Source: Diaphorobacter sp. HDW4B
GTDB taxonomy: Bacteria > Pseudomonadota > Gammaproteobacteria > Burkholderiales > Burkholderiaceae_C
Assembly (NCBI RefSeq): GCF_011305535.1
Contig: NZ_CP049906.1
Span: forward strand, 124,001 to 188,000
Direction: 5' to 3'
Length of the DNA stretch: 64,000 nt
The position numbers and the translations under genes were made by a program. Below the pieces are notes generated by a model. It was given only the letters and a program-made list of their open reading frames with translations. It made no database searches and was not told the DNA's origin. Positions 8,347-19,129 of the stretch are shown here, piece by piece. Each line of letters starts with the position of its first letter. Within the stretch, counting starts at the first letter, position 1.

Positions 8347-9837
8347 ATGACGCAGACCCCGCGCTTTGGATTGCCCGCCAGCATTGCCGTGCAGCGCAAT
8401 TATGTCGATGGCCAGTTCGTGGAAACCGGCAAGCTGTTCGACAACATCAGCCCGCTCGATGGCACGCTGCTGGGCAAAGTGCATGAGGCCGATGCGGCAC
8501 TTGTGGACCGTGCGGTGAAAGCGGCGCGCAAGGCACTCTCCGGCCCCTGGGGCAAGATGAGCGTGCAGGAACGCGCGGCCATGCTGTACAAGGTGGCCGA
8601 TTTGATCGAGCGCCGCTTTGACGAATTCATCGCCGCCGAAGTGGCCGACACAGGCCGTCCTTTGGCACAGGCGCGTGCGCTCGACGTGTACCGCGGCATG
8701 GCCAATCTGCGCACGTTTGCCGATCTGGGCAAGGTCGCCAATGGCGAGTATTTCGAGACCCGTCTGGCCGATGGTCAGGATCTGATGAACTACACCGTGC
8801 GCAAGCCGCTCGGCGTGATCGCCAGCATCTGCCCGTGGAATCTGCCGCTGCTGTCGATGACGTGGAAGGCCGGCCCGGCGCTCATCTGCGGCAACACCAT
8901 GGTGGTCAAGCCTTCGGAGGAAACCCCGTCGTCCGCCACGCTGCTGGCCGAGGCTTTCCAGGAAGCGGGCGTGCCGCCCGGCGTGTTCAATCTCGTGCAC
9001 GGCTTCGGCCCCGGGTCGGCTGGCGAAGCGATGACCAAGCACCCCGACGTGGATGCCGTCACGTTCACCGGCGAGTCGCGCACCGGCTCCACCATCATGA
9101 AGGCCGTGGCCGATGGCGTGAAGGACATCTCGTTCGAGCTCGGCGGCAAGAACGGCGCGATCGTGTTCGAGGACTGCGACTTCGACAAGGCCGTGGACGG
9201 CATCATCAAGTCGAGCTTCACCAACTCCGGTCAGGTCTGCCTGTGCTCCGAGCGCGTGTTCGTGCAGCGCTCGATCTTCGACAAATTCGTCGCTGCTTTG
9301 AAGGCCAAGACCGAAGCACTCAAGATTGGCTGGCCCGACGACGAGGGCGTGTTCATGGGCTCGCTGATCTCGCACGAGCACCGCGACAAGGTGCTGTCGT
9401 ACTACCAACTCGCAGTGGAAGAAGGCGCAACCGTGGTGACCGGCGGCGGCGTGCCGAAGTTCGGCGATGCGCGCGACAACGGCGCGTTCGTGCAACCCAC
9501 GATCTGGACGGACCTGCCCGACACCGCACGCTGCATGCGCGAAGAAGTGTTCGGTCCGGTCTGCCATCTGAGCCCGTTCGACACCGAAGAAGAAGTCATC
9601 GCCCGCGTGAACGACACACAGTACGGCCTGGCCGGTTGCGTGTGGACGACCAACCTCTCGCGCGCACACCGCGTCTCGCGCCAGTTCCATGCGGGCATCG
9701 TGTGGATCAACACCTGGTTCTCGCGCGATCTGCGCACGCCGTTCGGCGGATCGAAGCTCTCGGGCATCGGACGCGAAGGCGGTCGCTACTCGCTGGACTT
9801 CTACTCCGAGACCACCAACATCTGCGTGGCGATCTGA
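8347..9837 (+). CDS. nbaE: 2-aminomuconate-6-semialdehyde dehydrogenase
   Basis: A 496-residue NAD-dependent aldehyde dehydrogenase. The general base is in FELGGKNGAIV and the catalytic cysteine in NSGQVCLCSERV; the C-terminus carries the usual FGGSKLSGIGREGG oligomerisation segment. It would oxidise 2-aminomuconate semialdehyde to 2-aminomuconate after ring cleavage and decarboxylation of 3-hydroxyanthranilate. The ATG at 8347 is preceded by GGAGA at eight bases; an in-frame GTG at 8332 lacks support. It is the first gene of the nba operon, and five further genes of the same route follow, which is what separates this call from other hydroxymuconic-semialdehyde dehydrogenases of the XylG/DmpC type. 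Confidence 0.9.
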   Translation: MTQTPRFGLPASIAVQRNYVDGQFVETGKLFDNISPLDGTLLGKVHEADAALVDRAVKAARKALSGPWGKMSVQERAAMLYKVADLIERRFDEFIAAEVADTGRPLAQARALDVYRGMANLRTFADLGKVANGEYFETRLADGQDLMNYTVRKPLGVIASICPWNLPLLSMTWKAGPALICGNTMVVKPSEETPSSATLLAEAFQEAGVPPGVFNLVHGFGPGSAGEAMTKHPDVDAVTFTGESRTGSTIMKAVADGVKDISFELGGKNGAIVFEDCDFDKAVDGIIKSSFTNSGQVCLCSERVFVQRSIFDKFVAALKAKTEALKIGWPDDEGVFMGSLISHEHRDKVLSYYQLAVEEGATVVTGGGVPKFGDARDNGAFVQPTIWTDLPDTARCMREEVFGPVCHLSPFDTEEEVIARVNDTQYGLAGCVWTTNLSRAHRVSRQFHAGIVWINTWFSRDLRTPFGGSKLSGIGREGGRYSLDFYSETTNICVAI

Positions 9838-9848
9838 GGAGCGGCGAC

Positions 9849-10241
9849 ATGCGTGAACTCATCACCAGCAAAAATGGCCCGCAGCCGCGTTTCATGTACA
9901 CGCCCTGCGTGAAGAATGGACCGCTCGGCGTGGTCTCCGGCATGGTGGCGCTCGACCCCGAAACGGGCAAGCTGATCGACGGCGACGTGGCCGCGCAGAC
10001 GCAGCGCATCTTCGACAACCTGTACCTCGCCCTGCCCGACTACGGCTTTGCGATGCAGGACCTGATGCTCGCTCGCATCTACACCACCTGCATGGAGCAG
10101 TTCCCGCGCATCAACGAGGCGTGGGAAAAGCAATTCACGCCGATCACGCAAGTGGCACCGCCTGCACGCACTTCGGTGGGTGTGAGCGCGCTGCCGCTTG
10201 GTGCGCTGGTCGAGATCGAATTCATGTTCCATCGCAACTGA
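9849..10241 (+). CDS. RidA-family protein (second RidA paralogue of the nba operon)
   Basis: A 130-residue YjgF/YER057c/UK114-family protein. It has the usual landmarks [29 protein letters not shown] and the C-terminal [14 protein letters not shown] with a residue pattern seen in enamine/imine deaminases, and the Arg of [10 protein letters not shown] that binds carboxylates. It begins 11 bases after nbaE. It may hydrolyse reactive enamine or imine intermediates released during 2-aminomuconate metabolism, acting beside or before NbaF, which is itself a RidA-fold enzyme. As I recall, the reference nba operon also has an extra gene of unclear role at this position, but I cannot check homology. 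Confidence 0.85.
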   Translation: MRELITSKNGPQPRFMYTPCVKNGPLGVVSGMVALDPETGKLIDGDVAAQTQRIFDNLYLALPDYGFAMQDLMLARIYTTCMEQFPRINEAWEKQFTPITQVAPPARTSVGVSALPLGALVEIEFMFHRN

Positions 10242-10275
10242 ATCAGAACAGAAAGAAAGACAGAAAGGCCCCGCC

Positions 10276-11082
10276 ATGTCGATGAACGAACAAACCATCC
10301 AATCCCTCGCCGACCGCCTCTGGCAGGCCGAGCAGACCAACCAGCCCATCCCCGCGATTCGCGATGAGATCACAGCGCTGGGCGGCGACAGCATCGCCGT
10401 TGCCTACGCCGTGCAGCAGAACATCACCGCGCGTCGCTTGAAGCTCGGTCATCGTCTGGTCGGTCGCAAGATCGGCCTCACATCGGTGGCCGTGCAAAAG
10501 CAGCTCGGTGTGGACTCGCCCGACTTCGGCGCGCTGTTTGCCGAGATGGCCGTGGGTGATGGCGAAGAGATCGCCTGGAATCGCCTGCAGCAGCCCAAGG
10601 CCGAAGCAGAAATCGCCTTGATTCTGGACCGCGACCTCGTGCACGAGCGTCACACGGTGGCCGACATCATCAGCGCCACGGCCTACGCGGTGGCGTCCAT
10701 CGAAGTGGTGGGCAGCCGCATCAGCAACTGGGACATCCGCCTTGTGGACACCGTGGCCGACAACGCATCGTCGTCGATGTTCGTGCTGGGCACCCGTCCC
10801 GTGCAGCTGTCCAGGCTCGACCTGACCGGTTGCGGCATGCGCATGGATTGCCGTGGCGAGCCGGTGTCGGTGGGCGTGGGCGCGGCCTGCCTTGGCAACC
10901 CGCTGAATGCCGCCGTCTGGCTGGCCAACACCATGGTGCGCATGGGCACGCCGCTGAAGGCGGGCGATGTGGTGATGACCGGCGCGCTCGGCCCCATGGC
11001 CGTGGCCAAGCCCGGCGATGTGTTCACCGCGCAGATCGAAGGTCTGGGCTCGGTGAGCGCCGTGTTCGGCGCACAGAAGTAA
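10276..11082 (+). CDS. nbaG: 2-oxopent-4-enoate hydratase
   Basis: A 268-residue member of the fumarylacetoacetase-like hydratase/decarboxylase family. It carries [37 protein letters not shown] and [12 protein letters not shown], matching XylJ/DmpE/MhpD-type hydratases rather than the decarboxylase branch. The reaction is hydration of 2-hydroxypenta-2,4-dienoate to 4-hydroxy-2-oxovalerate. The acidic metal ligands are in the AEAEIAL segment. The start at 10276 has GAAAGG upstream. It is followed 28 bases later by the related decarboxylase; in known pathways the two enzymes form a complex that channels the unstable dienol. Confidence 0.88.
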   Translation: MSMNEQTIQSLADRLWQAEQTNQPIPAIRDEITALGGDSIAVAYAVQQNITARRLKLGHRLVGRKIGLTSVAVQKQLGVDSPDFGALFAEMAVGDGEEIAWNRLQQPKAEAEIALILDRDLVHERHTVADIISATAYAVASIEVVGSRISNWDIRLVDTVADNASSSMFVLGTRPVQLSRLDLTGCGMRMDCRGEPVSVGVGAACLGNPLNAAVWLANTMVRMGTPLKAGDVVMTGALGPMAVAKPGDVFTAQIEGLGSVSAVFGAQK

Positions 11083-11110
11083 CTAAAGCAATAAGAACGG
11101 AGAGTGTGAA

Positions 11111-11905
11111 ATGAACAAGATCGGCACCTATCACGACAAGATCGCACAGGCGGCGAAGCTGCTGGACGACGGCGCGCACAAAGCCACCGAAGTGGAGCAG
11201 TTCCCCGCAGGCCACTTCAACCTGACGGAAGCGTATGAGATTCAACGCGCATCGATCGCGCACCGCATCGAGCGCGGCGAGAAGATGGTGGGCATCAAGC
11301 TGGGCTTCACCAGCCGCGCCAAGATGATCCAGATGGGCGTGGACAGCCTGATCTGGGGCCTGCTGACCGACCAGATGCTCGAAGAAGAAAGCGCGGTCGT
11401 GAACTTGAAGCGCTACATCCACCCACGCGTGGAGCCCGAAGTCTGCTTCGTCACCAAGAAGACCATCGACGACCCGCTCACGGCGCTCGAAGCGGTGGAC
11501 TATCTGGAAGCCGTCGCCCCCGCCATGGAAATCATCGACTCGCGCTACCGCAACTTCAAGTTCACGCTCGAAGACGTGGTGGCCGACAACTGCTCGTCCG
11601 CTGGCTTGGTGGTCGGTGCGTGGTCGCGCAAGTTCGATGCACTCACCAACGCCGGCGTGCGCATGCAGGTCAACGGCCGCAACGTGCAAGTGGGCTCGAC
11701 AGCGGCCATCCTCGGTCACCCGCTGCGCTCGGTGGTGCAGGCATCGCGTCTGCTGCATGGCGCCAACATGAGCCTGCCCGCAGGCTCGCTGATCATGGCC
11801 GGTGGCGCTACCGCCGCCGAAGCGCTGGCTCCCGGCATGAGCGTGGAATGCCACATCGGCAGCGGCGACACGTCGCTCGGCTCGGTGATGTTCCATACCG
11901 CCTGA
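11111..11905 (+). CDS. nbaH: 4-oxalocrotonate decarboxylase
   Basis: A 264-residue homologue of XylI/DmpH. Diagnostic stretches are GIKLGFTSRAKMIQMGVD, HPRVEPEVCFVTKK and EIIDSRYRNFKF, which distinguish it from the hydratase encoded just upstream, to which it is clearly paralogous. It decarboxylates 2-oxohex-3-enedioate (4-oxalocrotonate) to 2-hydroxypenta-2,4-dienoate with a divalent metal. Its substrate is formed by NbaF. Gene spacing of 28 bases before and 42 bases after supports a single transcript. No signal or membrane segment is present. Confidence 0.88.
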   Translation: MNKIGTYHDKIAQAAKLLDDGAHKATEVEQFPAGHFNLTEAYEIQRASIAHRIERGEKMVGIKLGFTSRAKMIQMGVDSLIWGLLTDQMLEEESAVVNLKRYIHPRVEPEVCFVTKKTIDDPLTALEAVDYLEAVAPAMEIIDSRYRNFKFTLEDVVADNCSSAGLVVGAWSRKFDALTNAGVRMQVNGRNVQVGSTAAILGHPLRSVVQASRLLHGANMSLPAGSLIMAGGATAAEALAPGMSVECHIGSGDTSLGSVMFHTA

Positions 11906-11947
11906 AGACCGGCGCAAACAATCTGAAAGATGGAAGGAGACAAAGGC

Positions 11948-14093
<2,146 letters not shown>

Positions 14094-14122
14094 CGCGAAC
14101 TGTTCTGTTGGTCCGAAAACAT

Positions 14123-14157
14123 AGAGCCCGCTCTCGTGAGGAGAGCGGGCTCTTTTT
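14123..14157 (+). terminator. Rho-independent terminator of the nba operon
   Basis: AGAGCCCGCTCTC (14123-14135) and GAGAGCGGGCTCT (14141-14153) form a perfect 13-bp stem with a five-base loop, followed by a run of T. It lies 30 bases after the nbaD stop codon. Confidence 0.95.
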
Positions 14158-14617
14158 CGTGGGCCGTCGATGCCGCGCGGGCTTGTCGGACGCCTGTGTT
14201 CGCGCCAAACGGTGAATGGTCCAGTGTGCGGCTGGCTGGTGCGTGGCAGCGAGGAAAAGTGCCACATTTCTAAAGAGCGTTGGGAGAGCCGCGATTGCAG
14301 CCCAATGCATGCTACTCGCTTCCAGCCTCAAGCGAAATTCCTGCGGAGCGATGCCTGCGTCGACTCCAGGCTGAGAGCTGACATAAGAGCTTCAACATCG
14401 AGTGTCGGCGGCGATCAACAGCTGAATTTGATGGTCTCTGGCTGCAATCTCCAAGAATCGGCATTCAAGGATTTCCGCAGCTCTTGTCGGCGACCACCCC
14501 GACCCGGACCGGCCCCTTGGCGACGATTCACCATCCATTCAGGCAAAATCCAACTGATAGGGGCAGCTTGGAGTCAAATCTGCCGGGAAGCCCACCTTGA
14601 AGAATGGAACAACATCA
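14158..14617. other. 460-bp stretch with no recognisable gene
   Basis: An open frame here (14170-14667, plus strand) has no domain, no ribosome-binding site and a composition unlike the neighbours, so I do not call it. I see no tRNA, repeat array or mobile-element end. The stretch has lower coding quality than the flanks and separates the nba operon from a small Cys-rich gene. Confidence 0.5.
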
Positions 14618-15058
14618 ATGGCACTGACGAAAAAGGGCGAGTTCATGTACGGGACGACGTCCGGTGACACCCAAGCGGAGCTGCGCAGCTACAGCGTTGC
14701 GAATGGCTATGAGGCCGTCCGGTTTGCCTCGTCCAAATGCGATTGCGGGTGCCGGACTTTTGCGCTGCAGACCGATGAAGAAGCCGGCGTGGCAATCCGC
14801 ACGTGCAGCGACTGCGGGCAGGAACACCTCATGGGCGACAGCGCGGACTACGTTGAACAGGCCGCCCCCGGCGGGCACGTGTGCGTGTGCGAGAACGAGG
14901 TATTCGAGCTGGTATCCGGCGTCTCCGTGTACAAGGGCACACATGACGTGCGCTGGTACTACATCGCTTGCCACTGCGTGGAATGCAATCTGGTTGGGGT
15001 CTTCGCAGACTGGAAGTGTGAAGCGGGTGATGCGGCGGCCTTCCTCGCCAAGGTATGA
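14618..15058 (+). CDS. Cys-rich hypothetical protein (possible zinc-ribbon)
   Basis: About 146 residues from the ATG at 14618, with GGAA upstream; a start at 14645 is also possible. It has three Cys clusters: CDCGCRTF, then CSDCGQEH about 25 residues later, and CHCVECN near the C-terminus, plus CVCENEVFEL. The first two pairs have the spacing of a zinc ribbon. No signal peptide or membrane segment is seen. I do not recognise the family. It stands alone, without obvious operon partners, between the nba terminator and a convergent aldehyde dehydrogenase gene. It could be a metal-binding or nucleic-acid-binding protein; this is a structural guess only. Confidence 0.5.
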   Translation: MALTKKGEFMYGTTSGDTQAELRSYSVANGYEAVRFASSKCDCGCRTFALQTDEEAGVAIRTCSDCGQEHLMGDSADYVEQAAPGGHVCVCENEVFELVSGVSVYKGTHDVRWYYIACHCVECNLVGVFADWKCEAGDAAAFLAKV

Positions 15059-15262
15059 GCGTGCCCCACGCAAAGATCCCACTCGCAGGCTCGAGCGACC
15101 GAGGAGTGTCCTGAGCTGGTCGGTAGACTTGGCGGTATCAATGACGGCAATCGCTGCCCCGCAAACATTCGCCACCAAGGCACGAAGGGCAGCGGCGGGT
15201 CGAGAACACCTACAGCCGCACCAAACGCCCCAAGAACCCCCAGACCGTCAGCAAGGCAATAT

Positions 15263-16705
15263 TCAAACCCCGAGATACGTCGTCTTCACCGTAGTGAAAA
15301 ACTCCTGCGCATAACGCCCCTGTTCACGCGGGCCGTAGCTTGATTCCTTGCGGCCACCAAAGGGCACGTGGTAGTCCACACCGGCGGTTGGCAGGTTGAC
15401 CATGACCATGCCTGCCTGGCTGTGTCGTTTGAAATGTGTGGCGTATTTCAGTGAGGTTGTGGCGATGCCGGCGGAGAGACCGAATGGCGTGTTGTTGGCC
15501 TCGAACAAAGCGGCGTCGTAGTCCTGCACGCGGATGATGCTTGCGACCGGGCCGAAGACTTCTTCGCGGTTGATGCGCATGGCGCTCGTGGTGTCGGTGA
15601 TCAGCGCGGGGGCCATGTAGAAGCCGTTCTTGTCCAGTTCAAGACGCGCGCCACCGGCCACCAGATTGCCGCCCTCGTGCTGGCCGATTTCCACATAGCT
15701 CAGGTCTTGCTCCAGTTGTGCGCGCGAGACCACCGGGCCGATGTCGATGCCGGCGGCCAAGGCATCGCCTACCTTGAGCGTTGCCATGCGTGCTTTCATC
15801 GCGTCCACAAAACGGTCGTGAATGCCGTCCGTGACGATGATGCGGCTGGACGCGGTGCAGCGTTGGCCGGTGGAGAAGAACGCACTTTGCACGCACAGCT
15901 CCACCGCTTGGTCGAGATTGGCATCGTCGAGCACCACTTGCGGGTTCTTGCCGCCCATTTCGAGCTGCACCTTCTTGAGGCTTTGCACGCATTGCTGCGC
16001 GATGCGCGAACCCACGGTCTGCGAGCCCGTGAAGCTGATCGCGTTGATGCCCGGATGGTTCACCAGTGGATCACCGATCACGCTGCCCCGCCCCATCACC
16101 AGATTGAACACGCCCGCAGGAATGCCGCTGCGACTGATGATCTCGGCCAGCGCCCACGCGCTGCCCGGCACCAGATCCGCGGGTTTGAACACCACGCAGT
16201 TGCCATAAGCGAGCGCAGGCGCAATCTTCCACGCCGGAATCGCAATCGGAAAATTCCAAGCCGTGATGATGCCCACCACGCCCATCGGTTCACGGGTCAC
16301 TTCCACACTCACGCCGGGACGCACGGATGGCATGACTTCACCCGCCAGCCGCAGACACTCGCCCGCAAAGAACTTGAAGATATTGCCCGCTCGCGTGACC
16401 TCGCCAATCCCCTCAGGCTTGGTCTTGCCTTCCTCGCGCGACAGCAGCGTGCCCAGCTCCTCGCGCCGAGCGAGGATTTCCGAGCCGATCTTGTCGAGCG
16501 CATCCGCGCGCGCCTGAATCCCGGAAACCGACCACGACGCAAACGCCGCACGCGCGGCGCTCACCGCACTGTCGAGCTGCGCCGCATCGGCCTGTGCATA
16601 CTCGCCGATCACGTCGGACGTGTCGGAAGGATTGATGTTGGGCGAGTAGCTGCTGCCAGCAAACCATGCGCCGTCGATGAAATTGTCGAATTGGGAGATC
16701 GTCAT
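15263..16705 (-). CDS. NAD(P)-dependent aldehyde dehydrogenase, 2,5-dioxovalerate (KGSADH) type
   Basis: A 480-residue aldehyde dehydrogenase. The catalytic base is in LEMGGKNPQVV, the nucleophilic cysteine in STGQRCTASSR and the C-terminus reads PTAGVDYHVPFGG and SSYGPREQGRYA, a signature I associate with alpha-ketoglutaric semialdehyde dehydrogenases of the YcbD branch. Such enzymes finish oxidative pentose or hexarate routes by forming 2-oxoglutarate. The start was put at 16705, where the conserved N-terminus begins; the ORF continues upstream to 16744. It is separated from the TolB-like gene by 382 bases containing a repeat and a terminator, so it is probably transcribed separately. Related semialdehyde substrates cannot be excluded. 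Confidence 0.8.
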   Translation of the reverse strand: MTISQFDNFIDGAWFAGSSYSPNINPSDTSDVIGEYAQADAAQLDSAVSAARAAFASWSVSGIQARADALDKIGSEILARREELGTLLSREEGKTKPEGIGEVTRAGNIFKFFAGECLRLAGEVMPSVRPGVSVEVTREPMGVVGIITAWNFPIAIPAWKIAPALAYGNCVVFKPADLVPGSAWALAEIISRSGIPAGVFNLVMGRGSVIGDPLVNHPGINAISFTGSQTVGSRIAQQCVQSLKKVQLEMGGKNPQVVLDDANLDQAVELCVQSAFFSTGQRCTASSRIIVTDGIHDRFVDAMKARMATLKVGDALAAGIDIGPVVSRAQLEQDLSYVEIGQHEGGNLVAGGARLELDKNGFYMAPALITDTTSAMRINREEVFGPVASIIRVQDYDAALFEANNTPFGLSAGIATTSLKYATHFKRHSQAGMVMVNLPTAGVDYHVPFGGRKESSYGPREQGRYAQEFFTTVKTTYLGV

Positions 16706-16960
16706 AAGAACACACAGACAAAAAAATGCGCGATCACAACCCAAGGGTCATGAATCGCGCGAGCTTGAAGGAACGAACAAAAGAAAGTCAAAAAGGAAAA
16801 TCAAATACCCAAACTACCAAAGCGTCTCGCGAAGTCGCGAGATGCCGCACGAGCAACGCGAAGTGCCCCTCCTCCCCGCATTCCACTGACTCACGGCGGT
16901 TGTCCGAACGGAGCGCCCTGGCGCGCAGTGAGTTCTGCCGTGGGTATTCAAAGCGCGTTT

Positions 16961-17009
16961 TTGGTTACTTTTTGCGCGCAAGCAAAAAGTGACTCCGCCG
17001 CCGGGCGGA
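16961..17009. repeat. Extragenic inverted repeat
   Basis: ACTTTTTGC (16967-16975) and GCAAAAAGT (16982-16990) form a perfect 9-bp stem around GCGCAA, followed by a second GC hairpin (CCGCC/GGCGG) near 16996-17009. The composition is typical of dispersed extragenic elements in Comamonadaceae. It lies in the 382-bp gap 16706-17087, which holds no gene that I can support. Confidence 0.6.
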
Positions 17010-17044
17010 ACTCCCGGCACCGGAAAACAACCACCCAGCAGAAG

Positions 17045-17081
17045 CAAAAAATCAGCCCCCTCCCCAAAACATGAGGAGGGG
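17045..17081 (-). terminator. Terminator of the TolB-like gene
   Basis: On the minus strand CCCCTCC (17081-17075) pairs with GGAGGGG (17063-17057), and a six-base T run follows after GCTGA. It is just past the stop at 17088 of the TolB-like gene. Confidence 0.7.
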
Positions 17082-17087
17082 AAAACA

Positions 17088-18992
17088 TCACCGAGAAGAA
17101 GGCACAAACAGAGGCATGGAATCCTCCCACTTGCTATCGGTAAGCAAGCGCTTACCCGACCCATCCGTATTCATCACATAGATCTGCCCATACTGCTGGA
17201 ACGTCTGCTCATACAAAGCAGCCTCATCCCGGAACCCATGCTGCGAGCCGCTCCACAGAATGCGTCCATCGGCAGACCACACCGCATGCCCATCGCTGGA
17301 TTCGTGATCCGTGCAGCGATACAGATCGGTTCCATCCGGACGAATCGTGTAGACGTCGTAGTTGCCATCCTCGCGCTTGCGAGTAAAGACGATGCGCTGG
17401 CCGTCCGGTGACCAGCCGGGCATGTTGTCCTGCCCGTTGGTCAGCACGCGGATCTTGCGGGTCTCGAGATTCAGAATGCGCAGGCCGCGCTCGTCCTTGC
17501 CCCACACACGGTAGGCAATCTCCGTGCCGTCACCCGAATAGCTCGGGAAGCCCGCGTTGATCGTGCCATCCGTCAGTTGCTCGGCGCCTGTGCCATCGCG
17601 GCGCACACGCCACAAGGCTGCGGCCATGGTGTTGCGCTCGAAGAACCAGTAGCCCAAGCCGAAAGCCAGCCATTGATCGTCCGGCGACCAGCAAGGCTGG
17701 AACGCACCGGCAAGCCCCATGCGGACCTTGGCCTCGTTCAGGCCTTGGCCGGATGATTCGAACACCTTGCGCTTGTCCGTGCCGTCACCGCGCATCACCC
17801 ACAGCGAGCTGTTGCCCAGTTGCTTGTCGGTGAAGGCAATCCAGCCGTCGCGCGACATCAGCGGGTAGACGTCGATGTGGCGATATTCAAAGTCCGAATC
17901 CCAGCTGAACAACGGCTTCATCAGCGGACGTACCGGTTTGAAATTCACCTTTTCGTAGATGACCGATTTGCCATCGGCCGTCCAGTTCGGCGCACGCACA
18001 AAGGTCTGCTTGACCGGGGCGCGATTCGACGTGTAGGCCAAGCCTTCGTTGGGGCCGTACTTGATCAGATAGCCGATCTCGGTATTGCTGACGTACTGCG
18101 GCTGAATCTTGAGGTCCGTACCCGTCGTGTGCTCCACGCGGTCGCCGCCCGTGGCTGCGTCCACGGACACGATCTGCGAATAAGCCTTGCCGATGTAGTT
18201 GGGACGGCGTGCGCCCCAGGTGGCTTCCACGGTCATTTCGTAGAACACGATGCGCTTGCTGTCGGGCGACCACTTGGGCGAGCCAAGGCAGTATCCGGGC
18301 TTGCCGACGACCTTGCGGAAACCGGTACCGTCCGGGCGAATCGCGTAGATCGCCAGTTCCTGCGTGTGCTCCCAGCCCTGCCCTTGGTCGTGGCCAGTCC
18401 ACTCGGTATCACGATCGCTGGAGAAGGCAATCCACTTGCCATCGGGCGACCATGAAGGACGGAAATAACAATCGGGCTTGCCTTCCTTGCCGCGCACGTC
18501 GCCAATGCCGGTGAGCTGCGTGAGGCGGCCCGAGTACACATCCTTGAGCCAGATGTTGGCGCGGTAACCATTGCGCGTGGACACGAATGCGAGCAGACGG
18601 CCATCGGGCGAGAGTGCGGCGGCGTCGTCCATCGAATCATCGACGATGACGGGCGCTACGCCCGTACCGTCGGGACGTGCACGGTAGATATCGGACTGGC
18701 CATCGCCACGGCGCTCGGAGGTGAACAGCACCCAGTCGCCATTGCTCGACAGGCTGGCGTTGTAGTCGAAGTCTCCATCCAGCAAAAGCTTGCGCTCGTT
18801 GCTGCCGTCCAGATTGGCGATGTACAGCTCGGAGACCGACGGCGCGATGCGGTTCATCAGCATCACGCCCTTCTTGCTCGCCGCCTGCGTGGTGGCGGCT
18901 TGCGCCTGTGCGCGCGCCAGACCGGCCAAAGGCATCTGTGCTGCGAACGCTGCAGAACCCAGTAAACGTAGAGTCTTTCTGCGATCCATCAT
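17088..18992 (-). CDS. Tat-exported TolB-like beta-propeller protein (PD40 repeats)
   Basis: A 634-residue protein. The N-terminus MMDRRKTLRLLGSAAFAA has a twin-arginine followed by a hydrophobic segment and an Ala-rich cleavage region near residue 30, so export by the Tat system is likely. The rest consists of many PD40/WD40-like blades with repeated SPDGKWIAFSSDRD, SWSPDG and RPDGTG motifs across the whole length, as in TolB and related propellers. No catalytic residues are recognisable. It is 137 bases downstream of a lactonase-like propeller gene in the same direction, so both probably share the promoter at 20381-20439. It may bind or process a periplasmic ligand; function unknown. Confidence 0.8.
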   Translation of the reverse strand: MMDRRKTLRLLGSAAFAAQMPLAGLARAQAQAATTQAASKKGVMLMNRIAPSVSELYIANLDGSNERKLLLDGDFDYNASLSSNGDWVLFTSERRGDGQSDIYRARPDGTGVAPVIVDDSMDDAAALSPDGRLLAFVSTRNGYRANIWLKDVYSGRLTQLTGIGDVRGKEGKPDCYFRPSWSPDGKWIAFSSDRDTEWTGHDQGQGWEHTQELAIYAIRPDGTGFRKVVGKPGYCLGSPKWSPDSKRIVFYEMTVEATWGARRPNYIGKAYSQIVSVDAATGGDRVEHTTGTDLKIQPQYVSNTEIGYLIKYGPNEGLAYTSNRAPVKQTFVRAPNWTADGKSVIYEKVNFKPVRPLMKPLFSWDSDFEYRHIDVYPLMSRDGWIAFTDKQLGNSSLWVMRGDGTDKRKVFESSGQGLNEAKVRMGLAGAFQPCWSPDDQWLAFGLGYWFFERNTMAAALWRVRRDGTGAEQLTDGTINAGFPSYSGDGTEIAYRVWGKDERGLRILNLETRKIRVLTNGQDNMPGWSPDGQRIVFTRKREDGNYDVYTIRPDGTDLYRCTDHESSDGHAVWSADGRILWSGSQHGFRDEAALYEQTFQQYGQIYVMNTDGSGKRLLTDSKWEDSMPLFVPSSR

Positions 18993-19129
18993 TTGGAAAT
19001 TGCTCCTGAATATCTATTTGAGTTTTTGGAAACTGTTGAAAGCAACGAAACCCGAACCCGGCCACTTGTTCTTGTGCCACCCCTCGCACCGGTGTTCGCC
19101 ATGTGATCGACTCCAGGCTTGCGCCGGAA

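Noticed and set aside
14170-14667. Plus-strand frame of 165 codons after the nba terminator
   Set aside because: No family features or ribosome-binding site; it overlaps the Cys-rich gene in another frame.
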